From positions 86,856-150,855 of the forward strand of contig NZ_JAATHD010000005.1 in assembly GCF_011947265.1 (NCBI RefSeq): DNA of 64,000 bases, written 5' to 3'. The position numbers were made by a program, and so were the translations under genes. The notes beneath the pieces are model-generated. The model worked only from the letters and a program-made list of their open reading frames with translations, searched no databases and was not told where the DNA came from. Shown one piece after another: positions 1 to 11,595 of this stretch (position 1 is its first letter; every line of letters starts with the position of its first letter). This DNA comes from Paenibacillus sp. HB172176 (lineage in GTDB: Bacteria > Bacillota > Bacilli > Paenibacillales > Paenibacillaceae).

Positions 1-696
1 GTGACGCCGCAAGTCGATAAAGTCGACTTAGGAGAGTAGAAGCGGGCCTGTGTGATGCCGTAAGTCGATAAAGTCGACTTGGAGGAGCAGAAGCGGGCCT
101 GTGTGACGCCGTAAGTCGATAAAATCGACTTGGAGGAGCAGAAACGGGCCTGTGTGGCGCTGCAAGTCGATAGAGTCGACTTGGAGGAGCAGAAGCGGAC
201 CTGTGTGACGCCGTAAGTCGATAAAATCGACTTGGAGGAGCAGAAACGGGCCTGTGTGGCGCTGCAAGTCGATAAAGTCGACTTGGAGGAGCGTGACGCC
301 GCAAGTCGATAAAGTCGACTTAGGAGAGTAGAAGCGGGCCTGTGTGATGCCGTAAGTCGATAAAGTCGACTTGGAGGAGCAGAAGCGGGCCTGTGTGACG
401 CCGTAAGTCGATAAAATCGACTTGGAGGAGCAGAAACGGGCCTGTGTGGCGCTGCAAGTCGATAGAGTCGACTTGGAGGAGCAGAAGCGGACCTGTGTGA
501 CGCCGTAAGTCGATAAAATCGACTTGGAGGAGCAGAAACGGGCCTGTGTGGCGCTGCAAGTCGATAAAGTCGACTTGGAGGAGCAGAAGCGGGCCTGTGT
601 GGCGCTGCAAGTCGATAAAGTCGACTTGGAGGAGCAGAAGCGGGCCGGAGTGGTGCCGCAAGTCGATAAAGTCGACTTGGAGGAGCAGAAGCGGAG
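1..696. repeat. 51-bp tandem repeat array with hairpin-forming units
   Basis: Fourteen copies of a 51-bp unit, starting at 1, 52, 103, 154, 205, 256 (cut to 37 bp), 293, 344, 395, 446, 497, 548, 599 and 650. Each unit carries AAGTCGA, a 5-base spacer and TCGACTT, so each can form a 7-bp hairpin. Units vary at a few positions, for example GACGCCGTAAG against GGCGCTGCAAG. Bases 1-292 recur at 293-584, a higher-order duplication whose junction is the truncated unit. The array probably continues beyond the left window edge. Several frames stay open because 51 is a multiple of three and the unit lacks stops, but I see no sign of a real gene. Confidence 0.95.
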
Positions 697-700
697 TTTT

Positions 701-826
701 AGGTGTAGAAAGTAACTCTGCAGAGTGGGTAAGTGCTGAAATGGGCGCTGCAGGTGTAGAAAGTAACTATGCAGAGTGGGAAAGTGCCGAAATGGGCGCT
801 GTAGGTGTAGAAAGTAACTCTGCAGC
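701..826. repeat. second 51-bp-period tandem repeat
   Basis: Copies begin at 701, 752 and 803; the third is partial and stops at the terminator hairpin. Each copy starts AGGTGTAGAAAGTAACT and the first contains the perfect palindrome CTCTGCAGAG. The unit sequence differs from the 1-696 array but the period is again 51 bp. The AGAAAGTAACT core reappears in the 51-bp repeat at 16341-16442. Confidence 0.9.
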
Positions 827-853
827 AAAAAAGGCGCCGCATGCGGCGGCGCC
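827..853 (-). terminator. Rho-independent terminator for the LysM-GH18 gene
   Basis: The perfect stem GGCGCCGC/GCGGCGCC (833-840 with 846-853) has a 5-base loop. On the minus strand it is followed by six Ts (827-832 read as A on plus). It lies about 210 bases beyond the stop of the minus-strand LysM-GH18 gene, so that mRNA would carry the 8-bp microsatellite in its 3' untranslated region. Confidence 0.85.
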
Positions 854-956
854 AACAAACCAACAAACCAACAAACCAACAAACCAACAAACCAACAAAC
901 CAACAAACCAACAAACCAACAAACCAACAAACCAACAAACCAACAAACCAACAAAC
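852..956. repeat. 8-bp microsatellite, about 13 copies of CCAACAAA
   Basis: About 13 uninterrupted copies of CCAACAAA run from the terminator hairpin towards the 3' end of the minus-strand gene. They are followed by degenerate related sequence (CCAACCAACG and similar) to about 1010. An 8-bp unit shifts frame with each copy change, but the tract is outside any credible gene. Copy-number variation between strains is likely (inference). Confidence 0.95.
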
Positions 957-1065
957 TTCCAACCAACGAACCAACCCGCCTAACCCCAATCAACCGACCG
1001 CCCCGACCTCAGTCAACCAACCTAACTCTCACCACGTCCCGCTCTACACTTGCTCAACACATGCT

Positions 1066-2349
1066 CTACACCAGCTTCCTAATCGTGAAGTTCTCGCCGA
1101 GCACGTACCAGTTCTGCGGGAACGGCACGCCGAGCACCCAGTAGCTGACGCCGCGGAGCTTGTTCGTTTTGACAAAATCGAATTTGGCTTGCACGCTGCG
1201 GGCGTCCTCGAACCATACCACATGCTCCTTGCCTTCTTCGTCATAGTAGCCGTACCAAGGCGATTGGGACTCCGTGTCATATTGAATTTCAGCGCCGTAT
1301 TTCGCGGCCCGGACGACGGCTTCGTACGGGCTGACGGTCGGCGCCCAAATGCCGCCTTGCACGTAGGGCAATGTCCAATCGTAGCCGTAGAGCGGCATGC
1401 CGAGCATGATTTTCTCCGGCGGCATGACGCTCAAAGCGTAATTCACCACCTTGGCCACCTCGTTCAACGGAGCGACCGCGCGAGGCGGACCGCCCGACCA
1501 TCCCCATTCGTAGGTCATGAGCACGACGAAATCCAATATTTTGCCCATTGCTTCATAATCATGCGCTTCGTACAGCGTGCCCATCTGCTCGCCGGACTGC
1601 TTCGGCGCCAGCGCCGCCGAGACGAGATAATTGTATTGATGCATTTCGTTCACGAGATTCTGCAGAAATTCATTGTAGAGCGTTTTGTCAGCCGGCGGTA
1701 CATATTCGAAGTCTACATGAATGGCCAGATACCCTTTCAGCTTCATTACCGCTACGCACTCGGCGATGACCGCCGTCTGGATAGCGGCGTTCGATACGAC
1801 CGCATGCGCAATATCCGGACTGAAGCTCCCATTCTCGAAATTCGTAATGACCATCATCGGAGCGACGCGCTTCTCGTAAGCGGCGGCGATGACGCCTTCG
1901 TCATTGATCGGCGTTAGCTCGCCGTTCACTTTCACGCGATAGCTGAACGGGCTGAGGTAGGTTAGATATTCCCCCACATCGCGTACCAACTGGACGCCGT
2001 CGGCGCCAAATTTCTCCGTATATGCGTTCACCTCGATTATCGGCTTGCTGCCGGCGGGAATTTGCAGCACTTGACCGGGAAAGATCAAAGCCGGATTTCG
2101 GATTCTGTTCGCTTTGGCGAGCTCTCTCACCGACAGACCGTAGCGCTGACCGATGCTCCACAGTGTATCCCCGCTTTTGACGGTATAAGTTGTTCCAATG
2201 CTTGGAGTGGGGATGATTACGGCTTCCCCGATAACAAGTATGCTTTGCTGGGACAGCCCGTTAGCCGAATAGACCGCCTCTAATGGAATGTTGTAGGTTT
2301 GCGACAGCTGCCATAAGGAATCGCCGGATTTAACCGTATGAATGTACAT
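1066..2349 (-). CDS. LysM-GH18 spore peptidoglycan hydrolase, YaaH/SleL type
   Basis: The protein has 427 residues: two N-terminal LysM domains (about 2-46 and 52-97, each with the VKSGD-LW signature) and a GH18 catalytic domain (about 105-427). The GH18 active-site motif appears as HVDFEYV, with the catalytic Glu at about residue 215. The family (YaaH/SleL) comprises N-acetylglucosaminidases that cut spore cortex fragments during germination. There is no signal peptide, as is usual for spore-located members. The ATG at 2349 follows an AAAGGAGG site at 7-base spacing; an upstream in-frame ATG at 2412 lacks such a site and precedes no family sequence. The gene is divergent from the pur operon and its terminator is at 827-853. 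Family assignment is strong; the spore role is inferred. Confidence 0.9.
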   Translation of the reverse strand: MYIHTVKSGDSLWQLSQTYNIPLEAVYSANGLSQQSILVIGEAVIIPTPSIGTTYTVKSGDTLWSIGQRYGLSVRELAKANRIRNPALIFPGQVLQIPAGSKPIIEVNAYTEKFGADGVQLVRDVGEYLTYLSPFSYRVKVNGELTPINDEGVIAAAYEKRVAPMMVITNFENGSFSPDIAHAVVSNAAIQTAVIAECVAVMKLKGYLAIHVDFEYVPPADKTLYNEFLQNLVNEMHQYNYLVSAALAPKQSGEQMGTLYEAHDYEAMGKILDFVVLMTYEWGWSGGPPRAVAPLNEVAKVVNYALSVMPPEKIMLGMPLYGYDWTLPYVQGGIWAPTVSPYEAVVRAAKYGAEIQYDTESQSPWYGYYDEEGKEHVVWFEDARSVQAKFDFVKTNKLRGVSYWVLGVPFPQNWYVLGENFTIRKLV

Positions 2350-2576
2350 AACGTTAGCCTCCTTTTTAGAGGGGTATTCAATCATGTGCTGAAAACGGAA
2401 CATTCCGAACACGCAGGATTAGCGGGTTCTCCTTAGAAAATTGCACTCTATAACATCTATATTCAAGAGAGCGGCGTTCTAGTCTTGTTCATAGAAGAGC
2501 AAGTCAATGGGCAAAGTAAGTGGGAATGGTTTACAAAATAGTTTGATGTTCGCCAAAACCATGCTTATGCGTTGAA

Positions 2577-2620
2577 AAAGCGAACTTTAATAATTGACAT
2601 GTTCAAATTGTTCGTATTTC
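2577..2620 (+). promoter_or_regulatory. paired inverted PurR boxes
   Basis: Two PurBox-like sites face each other. AAAAGCGAACTTT on the plus strand has its CGAA core at 2581-2584. AAATACGAACAAT, read on the minus strand, has its core at 2611-2614 and fits the consensus AWWWNCGAACWWT at every position. The cores are 26 bases apart, consistent with 14-bp boxes separated by 16-17 bp as described for Bacillus PurR, a PRPP-responsive repressor. The pair lies just upstream of the -35 element of the purE promoter. PurR itself is not in the window. Confidence 0.8.
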
Positions 2621-2621
2621 A

Positions 2622-2650
2622 TTGACAGTACGAAGGCTATTGGATAAACT
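2622..2650 (+). promoter_or_regulatory. sigma-A promoter of the pur operon
   Basis: The perfect -35 TTGACA (2622-2627) is separated by 17 bases from a -10 of TAAACT (2645-2650). It lies directly downstream of the paired PurR boxes and about 255 bases before purE. A second TTGACA at 2594-2599, between the boxes, has no good -10 at the right distance. Confidence 0.7.
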
Positions 2651-2906
2651 AAAGTAGCTTTGAAATGAGTCGAATATTGACCGCCTGCATTTCTGGCAGG
2701 GAAACTTCTGCAACGGCCCCGCGGCGAGAGATGCAACACCTGCTGAAGGGCTTTTTCTATTTGAATAAGGTATTATTCAACCTATAAGAATGCATAAGTT
2801 GCGTCGCACTTATCAGGTTCTTATCTGTCTCGTGAAATCGCTCTTGTCAAATACGACAGAGTGTTTCATCTTGACCATACTGAATATAGAAAGTGGGTTT
2901 GTGAAA
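2651..2906 (+). other. long purE leader, no purine riboswitch recognised
   Basis: About 250 transcribed bases precede purE. The conserved core of the purine riboswitch could not be found. GCAGG at 2696-2700 can pair with CCTGC at 2684-2688 or, alternatively, with CCTGC at 2739-2743. The latter is followed by GAAGGGCTTTTTC, which hints at an attenuator but is not a clean terminator. GAATAA/TTATTC at about 2764-2779 forms a small extra hairpin. Function is not established. Confidence 0.4.
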
Positions 2907-3392
2907 ATGTCTGCTAAGGTAGGCGTCATCATGGGCAGCAAGTCAGACTGGGACACCATGAAGCTGGCATGCGATGTTCTGGAGGAGCTTGAAATCCCTT
3001 ATGAGAAGAAAGTCGTTTCGGCGCATCGCACGCCGGAGCTTATGTTCGAATACGCGGAATCAGCCGCCGAGCGAGGTCTGAAGGTCATCATCGCCGGAGC
3101 TGGAGGAGCCGCACATCTGCCCGGCATGGTCGCTGCGAAGACGATTTTGCCGGTAATTGGCGTTCCCGTGAAATCCTCGAATTTGAACGGTCTCGATTCC
3201 TTGCTCTCCATCGTGCAGATGCCCGGGGGCATCCCGGTAGCGACTGTCGCGATTGGCAATGCTGGCGGCACGAACGCGGGCTTGCTCGCGGCGCAGATGA
3301 TTGGAGCGTTCGAGCCCGAAGTGCAAGCCCTCGTTCAAGCAAGGCGCGATCGCGTGAAGCAGGAAGTGCTGGAAAGCAGCGAAACGTTATGA
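2907..3392 (+). CDS. purE: N5-carboxyaminoimidazole ribonucleotide mutase PurE
   Basis: This 161-residue protein converts N5-CAIR to CAIR in de novo purine synthesis. The N-terminal [14 protein letters not shown] motif and the [10 protein letters not shown] and [10 protein letters not shown] segments are typical of class I PurE. The ATG at 2907 gives the usual family N terminus. An in-frame GTG at 2901 is possible, since the site upstream (AGAAAGTGGG) is weak. It is the first gene of the twelve-gene pur operon, and its stop overlaps purK as ATGA. Confidence 0.95.
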   Translation: MSAKVGVIMGSKSDWDTMKLACDVLEELEIPYEKKVVSAHRTPELMFEYAESAAERGLKVIIAGAGGAAHLPGMVAAKTILPVIGVPVKSSNLNGLDSLLSIVQMPGGIPVATVAIGNAGGTNAGLLAAQMIGAFEPEVQALVQARRDRVKQEVLESSETL

Positions 3393-4564
3393 GCGGCAAT
3401 GACGTGAAGACGATTACGCGCACCATATTGCCAGGCAGCACGATCGGCATTCTCGGCGGCGGCCAGCTCGGACGCATGCTTGCGAATGCGGGAAGCGCGA
3501 TGGGTTATCGATTCGTGACGCTCGATCCGACAGAGGACGGTCCAATGGGACAAGTGTCCGAGCAGATTACGGCGGCTTATGACGATCATGGAGCTGCGCT
3601 TAGACTCGCGGAACGTTCGGATGTCATTACCTATGAATTTGAAAATGTGGACGCCGAGGTGGCGGCGATGCTGATGTCGGAATCCTACGTACCCCAAGGC
3701 AGCGAGCTGCTCTACACGACACAGCATCGCCTGAGAGAGAAGGCGGCCATCACAGCCGCCGGTGTTCCGGTAGCTCCGTATCGCGAAATTGCCAGTGAGG
3801 AAGAGCTTCGCGCCGGCGTCGCCAGCTTCGGTATGCCGTGCGTGTTGAAGACGGCCATGGGCGGCTATGACGGCAAGGGACAATGGGTCATCCGCAGCGA
3901 GGAAGAGATTCCCGAAGCTTACGAGATGTTAAGCAAGGCGAAAACGGAGCTCGTGCTGGAGCAATTCATCGCCTTCGACAAGGAAATATCCGTTATTGCC
4001 GCGAGAAGCACGAATGGTGAGATCAAGGCATTCCCGCCCGCGGAAAACATTCATGTCGAAAATATTCTACATCTGTCGATCGTTCCTGCGCGCATCAACG
4101 AGGAGCTGCAGAGGAAAGCGGAGCAGCTTGCCGTTCGTATTGCGGAGAGCATGAATGTCGTCGGTCTGATCGCCGTCGAGCTGTTCGTCACGAAGGATGG
4201 AGCGCTGTTCGTGAACGAGCTGGCGCCAAGGCCGCATAACAGCGGGCACTATACGATGGAGGCTTGCCGAACCTCGCAATTCGAGCAGCATATCCGCGCG
4301 ATTTGCGGTTTGCCGCTGGGCGACACGACACTGATGAGCCCGGTCGTGATGGTGAATGTGCTCGGTCAGCATGTCGAGCCCGTCGTGAAGCGGATGGCCG
4401 AGCGGGACGAGCTCGCCGATAAGCTGGGCGTCGCTCCGAAGCTGCATCTCTACGGCAAGAAGGACGCCGTGTTCAAACGCAAGATGGGGCATATCAATGT
4501 GCTGGCATCCACGATAGACGCCGCACTCAAATGGATAGAAGAGACAACTATTTGGAAGGTGTGA
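3389..4564 (+). CDS. purK: N5-carboxyaminoimidazole ribonucleotide synthase PurK
   Basis: This 391-residue ATP-grasp enzyme makes N5-CAIR from AIR, bicarbonate and [15 protein letters not shown] near residue 15 is the N-terminal Rossmann signature. ATP-grasp elements follow, such as [29 protein letters not shown] and [14 protein letters not shown]. About 15 extra residues precede the Rossmann motif. It overlaps purE by 4 bases, which suggests translational coupling, and works directly with PurE. Confidence 0.95.
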   Translation: MSGNDVKTITRTILPGSTIGILGGGQLGRMLANAGSAMGYRFVTLDPTEDGPMGQVSEQITAAYDDHGAALRLAERSDVITYEFENVDAEVAAMLMSESYVPQGSELLYTTQHRLREKAAITAAGVPVAPYREIASEEELRAGVASFGMPCVLKTAMGGYDGKGQWVIRSEEEIPEAYEMLSKAKTELVLEQFIAFDKEISVIAARSTNGEIKAFPPAENIHVENILHLSIVPARINEELQRKAEQLAVRIAESMNVVGLIAVELFVTKDGALFVNELAPRPHNSGHYTMEACRTSQFEQHIRAICGLPLGDTTLMSPVVMVNVLGQHVEPVVKRMAERDELADKLGVAPKLHLYGKKDAVFKRKMGHINVLASTIDAALKWIEETTIWKV

Positions 4565-4571
4565 AGGATTC

Positions 4572-5867
4572 ATGTTAGATCGTTACAGCAGACCGGAAAT
4601 GAGAGCCATCTGGACCGAGGAGAACAAGTTCAAAGCTTGGCTGGAGGTTGAGCTTTGCGCATGCGAGGCTTGGTCCGAGCTAGGCGTTATCCCGAAGGAG
4701 GATGTGGCGGCGCTACGCGAGAAAGCGAGCTTCGACATCGACCGCATCTACGAAATCGAGCAAGATACGCGCCATGACGTAATCGCGTTCACGCGCGCCG
4801 TATCCGAGACTGTCGGATCTGAACGGAAGTGGGTGCATTACGGCCTGACGTCGACGGATGTTGTCGATACGGCGCTTGGCTATTTGCTGCTGCAGGCCAA
4901 CGGAATTTTGCTTAAGGATATCGAGCGCTTCATCGGCATTCTTCGCGAGAAGGCGATTCAGTACAAGGAAACGCCGATGATGGGCAGAACGCATGGCGTT
5001 CATGCCGAGCCTACCACCTTCGGCCTGAAGCTGGCGCTTTGGCATGAAGAGATGAAACGGAACCTGGAGCGCTTCAAGCATGCGGCTGAAGGCGTTCAAT
5101 TCGGCAAGATGTCTGGCGCTGTAGGCACCTACGCCAACATTGATCCTAGAGTTGAGCAATTCGTATGCGAGAAGCTCGGCATTACAGCCGCTCCGATCTC
5201 GACACAGACGCTGCAGCGCGACCGTCACGCCGAATATATGGCGACGCTGGCGCTGATCGCGACTTCGATGGACAAGTTCGCAACCGAAATTCGCGCGCTT
5301 CAGAAGAGCGAATTCCGCGAGGTGGAGGAGCCTTTCGCAAAAGGTCAGAAGGGCTCGTCGGCGATGCCGCATAAGCGCAATCCGATCGGCTGCGAGAATA
5401 TGTCCGGTCTGTCTCGCGTCATTCGCGGACATATGCTGACCGCCTACGAGAACGTGCCGCTGTGGCATGAGCGCGATATTAGCCATTCTTCGGCGGAACG
5501 GGTTATTTTGCCGGATTCAACGATGCTGCTGAACTATATGCTTAACCGTCTGGGCAATATCATCGCCAACCTGACCGTGTTCCCGGAAAATATGAAGCGC
5601 AACATGAGCGCGACCTACGGCGTGCCGTTCTCCGGCCGCGTCATGACGAAGCTGATCGACAAAGGCTTCTCCCGTGAGCAAGCCTACGACACGGTTCAGC
5701 CGCGCGCAATGCAGGCCTGGGAAGAGCAGCGTCAATTCCGCTCGATCGTTGAAGATACGAAGGAAATTACAGAGGCTTTGTCCGCGGAAGAGATCGAGGA
5801 TTGCTTCAATCCGACATGGCATTTGAAGCATGTGGACACAATCTTCGCTCGTCTGGGCTTGAACTAA
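4572..5867 (+). CDS. purB: adenylosuccinate lyase PurB
   Basis: At 431 residues this is the normal length for bacterial PurB. It cleaves SAICAR to AICAR and adenylosuccinate to AMP, so it serves both IMP synthesis and the AMP branch. The fumarase/lyase signature [15 protein letters not shown] (about 263-277) and the [14 protein letters not shown] segment with its catalytic His are intact. An AAGGA site precedes the ATG by 3 bases. It sits 7 bases after purK. Confidence 0.97.
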   Translation: MLDRYSRPEMRAIWTEENKFKAWLEVELCACEAWSELGVIPKEDVAALREKASFDIDRIYEIEQDTRHDVIAFTRAVSETVGSERKWVHYGLTSTDVVDTALGYLLLQANGILLKDIERFIGILREKAIQYKETPMMGRTHGVHAEPTTFGLKLALWHEEMKRNLERFKHAAEGVQFGKMSGAVGTYANIDPRVEQFVCEKLGITAAPISTQTLQRDRHAEYMATLALIATSMDKFATEIRALQKSEFREVEEPFAKGQKGSSAMPHKRNPIGCENMSGLSRVIRGHMLTAYENVPLWHERDISHSSAERVILPDSTMLLNYMLNRLGNIIANLTVFPENMKRNMSATYGVPFSGRVMTKLIDKGFSREQAYDTVQPRAMQAWEEQRQFRSIVEDTKEITEALSAEEIEDCFNPTWHLKHVDTIFARLGLN

Positions 5868-5884
5868 GGGGGAAACGTCGAACA

Positions 5885-6790
5885 ATGACTGCAGATTCGA
5901 ACGTATTGGCAATATCCACCGCCGTCGATTATGTGAAAGCGCCGCTTGTCTACAAGGGCAAGGTGCGCGAGCTGTACGATCTGGGCGAGCATTTCCTCAT
6001 CGTCGTAACGGATCGCATCTCGGCCTTCGATTATGTGCTGGAGCCGGCTGTTCCCGACAAGGGCAATGTGCTGAACAGCTTATCCGCATTCTGGTTCGAG
6101 ATCACGAAGGATCTCATCGAGAATCATGTCGTGCACACGGACGTGACCAAGCTGGGCGAGCTCGTCACCGAGCCAGAACTTCTTAAGAATCGAATTATGG
6201 TTACGAAAAAAGCCGAGCGAATTGATATCGAATGCGTCGTTCGCGGGTATATAACAGGAGGGGGCTGGCGTCAGTACCAGCAAACCTCCTCAATCAACGG
6301 CATTAAGCTGCCGGAGGGCATGCGGAAGAACGAGCATTTTGCCGAGCCGATCTTCACCCCGGCCGCAAAGAACGATGTCGGGCATGACGAGGATATCTCC
6401 TTCGAGAAGATGTCCGAGCTTGTAGGCGCGGAGCTCTCCGCAGAGCTTCGCGAACGCAGCATCGAGCTGTACAAGTTCGCGCACGGCTACTGCGAGGAGC
6501 GCGGCATTATTCTCGCCGATTGCAAATTCGAATTTGGACTTATCGACGGCAAGGTGATTCTGATCGACGAGATCTTCACGCCGGATTCCTCGCGATTCTG
6601 GTCGGAAGCGAATTACGCTTATGATGTAGAAATCGACAGCATGGACAAGGAGCCGGTGCGAGCCTATCTGCTCGGTTCCGATTGGGACCGCGACAGCATG
6701 CCGGCGCCGCTGCCGGATGTGGTCGTTCAGGCGACAACCGCGCGTTACCGCGAGATTTACCGCCGTTTGACGGGAACAGAGTTGGAATAG
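5885..6790 (+). CDS. purC: SAICAR synthetase PurC, long form
   Basis: PurC joins CAIR and aspartate using ATP. Family landmarks are YKGKVRELYDLG near residue 22, TDRISAFDYVL, VVRGYITGGGWRQY and EIFTPDSSRFW. At 301 residues it is clearly longer than the 241-residue B. subtilis enzyme and resembles the longer class seen in yeast and actinobacteria. The ATG at 5885 follows AAGGGGGAAAC; an upstream in-frame extension overlapping purB was rejected because it adds non-family sequence. Confidence 0.93.
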   Translation: MTADSNVLAISTAVDYVKAPLVYKGKVRELYDLGEHFLIVVTDRISAFDYVLEPAVPDKGNVLNSLSAFWFEITKDLIENHVVHTDVTKLGELVTEPELLKNRIMVTKKAERIDIECVVRGYITGGGWRQYQQTSSINGIKLPEGMRKNEHFAEPIFTPAAKNDVGHDEDISFEKMSELVGAELSAELRERSIELYKFAHGYCEERGIILADCKFEFGLIDGKVILIDEIFTPDSSRFWSEANYAYDVEIDSMDKEPVRAYLLGSDWDRDSMPAPLPDVVVQATTARYREIYRRLTGTELE

Positions 6791-6827
6791 TTTTACGAAA
6801 ATTAAAATCTTTTTTCAGGAGGCAATT

Positions 6828-7070
6828 ATGAAGGCAACGGTCTATGTCACGATTAAAGAGAATGTACTCGATCCGCAAGGTACGGCGGTGCAAGGTGCGC
6901 TTCACTCGATGGGCTTCGCAGAAGTAGGCAAGGTGCGCATCGGCAAATATTTGGAGGTCGAGCTGGATACGAACGACCGCAGCGAAGCGGAAGCAAGGCT
7001 GAAGGTGATGTGCGAGAAGCTGCTCGCCAACACGGTTGTAGAAGACTACCGTTTCGAACTGGAGGGTTAA
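6828..7070 (+). CDS. purS: FGAM synthase subunit PurS
   Basis: This 80-residue protein is the small structural subunit of the three-part PurSQL formylglycinamidine synthase, found where PurL is the short form. The [17 protein letters not shown] start and the [10 protein letters not shown] segment fit the family. AGGAGG at 7-base spacing supports the ATG. It lies immediately before purQ and purL. Confidence 0.95.
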   Translation: MKATVYVTIKENVLDPQGTAVQGALHSMGFAEVGKVRIGKYLEVELDTNDRSEAEARLKVMCEKLLANTVVEDYRFELEG

Positions 7071-7074
7071 TTCC

Positions 7075-7747
7075 ATGAAATTTGCAGTACTCGTATTTCC
7101 AGGCTCCAATTGCGACATCGACTGCTTCAAGGCGGTGGAATCCACAATCGGCCAATCCGTCGACTATGTCTGGCATACCGCGACCGACCTGTCGGCTTAC
7201 GACGCGATTCTCGTTCCCGGCGGCTTCTCTTACGGCGATTATCTGCGCTGCGGCGCGATCGCGCAATTCGCCGGCGTGATGAACGAAGTGAAGAAAGCTG
7301 CCGAGCAAGGCAAGTACATCCTCGGCATCTGCAACGGCTTCCAGATTTTGACCGAAGCGGGCTTGCTGCCAGGCGCTCTAATCCGCAATACCGGCATCAA
7401 ATTCCGTTGCCACGCGACAATGCTTGAGGTTGTGAATAATGAAACGCCGTTTACGAATCAATACTCGCAGGGCGAGCTTATTAATATTCCGATCGCGCAT
7501 GGCGAAGGCAACTACTTCTGCGACGAAGCGACGCTTGCCGAGCTGAAGGCGAACAATCAAATCGTATTCCGCTATGCGGGCGACACCAATCCGAACGGTT
7601 CAATCGAGAACATTGCCGGAATCAGCAACAAAGCGGGCAATGTGGTCGGCATGATGCCGCATCCGGAGCGCGCCGTTGATCAGTTGCTAGGCTCGGAAGA
7701 CGGAACGCGGATGTTTACATCGATTTTGAACGCATGGAGGGAACAGC

Positions 7748-7770
<23 letters not shown>
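7075..7770 (+). CDS. purQ: FGAM synthase glutaminase subunit PurQ
   Basis: This 231-residue class I glutamine amidotransferase supplies ammonia to PurL. The nucleophile motif GICNGFQIL (Cys near residue 86) and the C-terminal [10 protein letters not shown] carrying the catalytic His and Glu are intact. It overlaps the start of purL by 23 bases, consistent with coupled translation of complex partners. Confidence 0.97.
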
Positions 7771-9975
<2,205 letters not shown>

Positions 9976-9991
<16 letters not shown>

Positions 9992-11463
9992 AGAGTCCCG
10001 AGGGACATTCTCTCTGGACGGGAAATCATTATAACGAGGGCATCGGCCGCGATGATATCTTCGACAAGCTGCGGGAGGAATGCGGGGTGTTCGGGGTGTT
10101 CGGTCATCCCGATGCCGCCGGACTGTCCTATTACGGGCTTCACGCGCTTCAGCATCGCGGAGAAGAGAGCGCGGGCATCTGCACGGTCGATACGGCGGAC
10201 AATAACAAGTTCAGCTATTATCGGGGAATGGGTCTCGTCAAAGAGGTGTTCACGAAGGACAATCTGGATATGCTGTCGGGCGACCGCTCGATCGGCCATG
10301 TCCGTTATTCTACCGCCGGAGAGAGCAAGCTGGCGAATGCTCAGCCGCTAATCTTCCGATACCGTGACGGAGATCTCGGCGTAGCCACTAACGGGAATAT
10401 CGTCAACGCTCCGGAAATCCGCCGCGAGCTCGAGCAAGGCGGCTCGATCTTCCAGACGTCGAGCGACACCGAGGTTATCGCGCATCTTATCGCGCGTTCG
10501 CCGAAGGACTTCGTCACGGCGGCGAAGAAAGCGTTGCAACGCATAATAGGCGGCTTCGCCTTCCTGATCATGACCAACGACAAGCTGCTCGTCGCCTCCG
10601 ACCCGCATGGCTTAAGACCGCTGGCGATGGGCCGCCTTGGCGACGCGTATGTGTTCTCGTCCGAGACCTGCGCGTTCGAGACGATCGGCGCCGAGTACGT
10701 GCGCGACGTGCAGCCGGGCGAGCTGCTCATTCTGGACAGCGACGGCATGCGTGTCGACCGCTATGCGGATGTGGGCCGCAGAGCGACCTGCGCGATGGAA
10801 TATATTTATTTTGCAAGACCAGACAGCGATATTAATACGATCAATATTCACTCCGCCCGCAAGCGGATGGGTCAGAAGCTCGCGCATGAATCCTTCGTTG
10901 ACGCAGATATTGTGACCGGCGTGCCGGATTCGAGTATTTCCGCAGCCATCGGGTATGCCGAGCAGACGGGCATTCCTTACGAGCTGGGACTTATCAAGAA
11001 CAAATATACCGGCAGAACATTCATTCAACCGTCGCAGGAGCTTCGGGAGAAGGGCGTGAAGATGAAGCTGTCGGCGGTGCGCAAGGTGGTCGAGGGAAAA
11101 CGCGTCGTCATGATCGACGATTCGATCGTGCGCGGCACGACCTCCCGCCGCATCGTGAACCTGCTTCGCGAAGCGGGAGCGACGGAGGTGCATGTGCGCA
11201 TCACATCGCCGCCGTTCAAAAATCCATGCTACTACGGCATCGATACGCCGGATCGCAACGAGCTCATCGCTTCTTATCGGACGGTGGAGGAGATTCGCAA
11301 GGAAATTAATGCGGATTCGCTGGCTTTCCTGACGGACAGCGGATTTATCGAAGCGGTTGGCGGCAATGACGGCGCTTATAACCGCGGCATGTGCCTGGCT
11401 TGCTTCGATAATGATTATCCGACGCCTGTTGACGAGGAAGCGGAGAAGAGCTGCAGCTGCTAG
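9976..11463 (+). CDS. purF: amidophosphoribosyltransferase PurF
   Basis: This is the committing step, PRPP plus glutamine to phosphoribosylamine. The predicted 495-residue precursor has a 35-residue leader before Cys36 of ECGVFG, the N-terminal nucleophile exposed after propeptide cleavage. That leader is longer than the 11 residues of B. subtilis PurF. The PRPP motif [14 protein letters not shown] is present. Cysteines in [16 protein letters not shown] and GMCLACFD match the iron-sulfur ligand pattern of the Bacillus enzyme. The ATG at 9976 has GGAAGGA upstream. Confidence 0.96.
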
Positions 11464-11595
11464 TTGCGAGCGCGCGGATGCTGCAGATCGGGATTTGATT
11501 CCTGCTGCTTTGAAAAATGAGACTGCGAGCAGCAAGCAGCATGAATAGGCATGATTGTATAGGATTGAATTTGTGCAAGAGAAAGGGTGGGCGAA

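Noticed and set aside
1..826. CRISPR array
   Set aside because: Units are contiguous 51-bp tandem repeats without unique spacers, and no cas genes are present.
1..993. Long reading frames through the 51-bp and 8-bp repeats on both strands, up to 321 codons
   Set aside because: Open only because the units are stop-free and a multiple of three. Products are low-complexity in several frames at once, no ribosome binding site is seen, and frames run across a terminator.
2651..2906. Purine (guanine) riboswitch before purE
   Set aside because: The conserved junction and loop sequences could not be found. PurR boxes explain control; the leader is left as unassigned.
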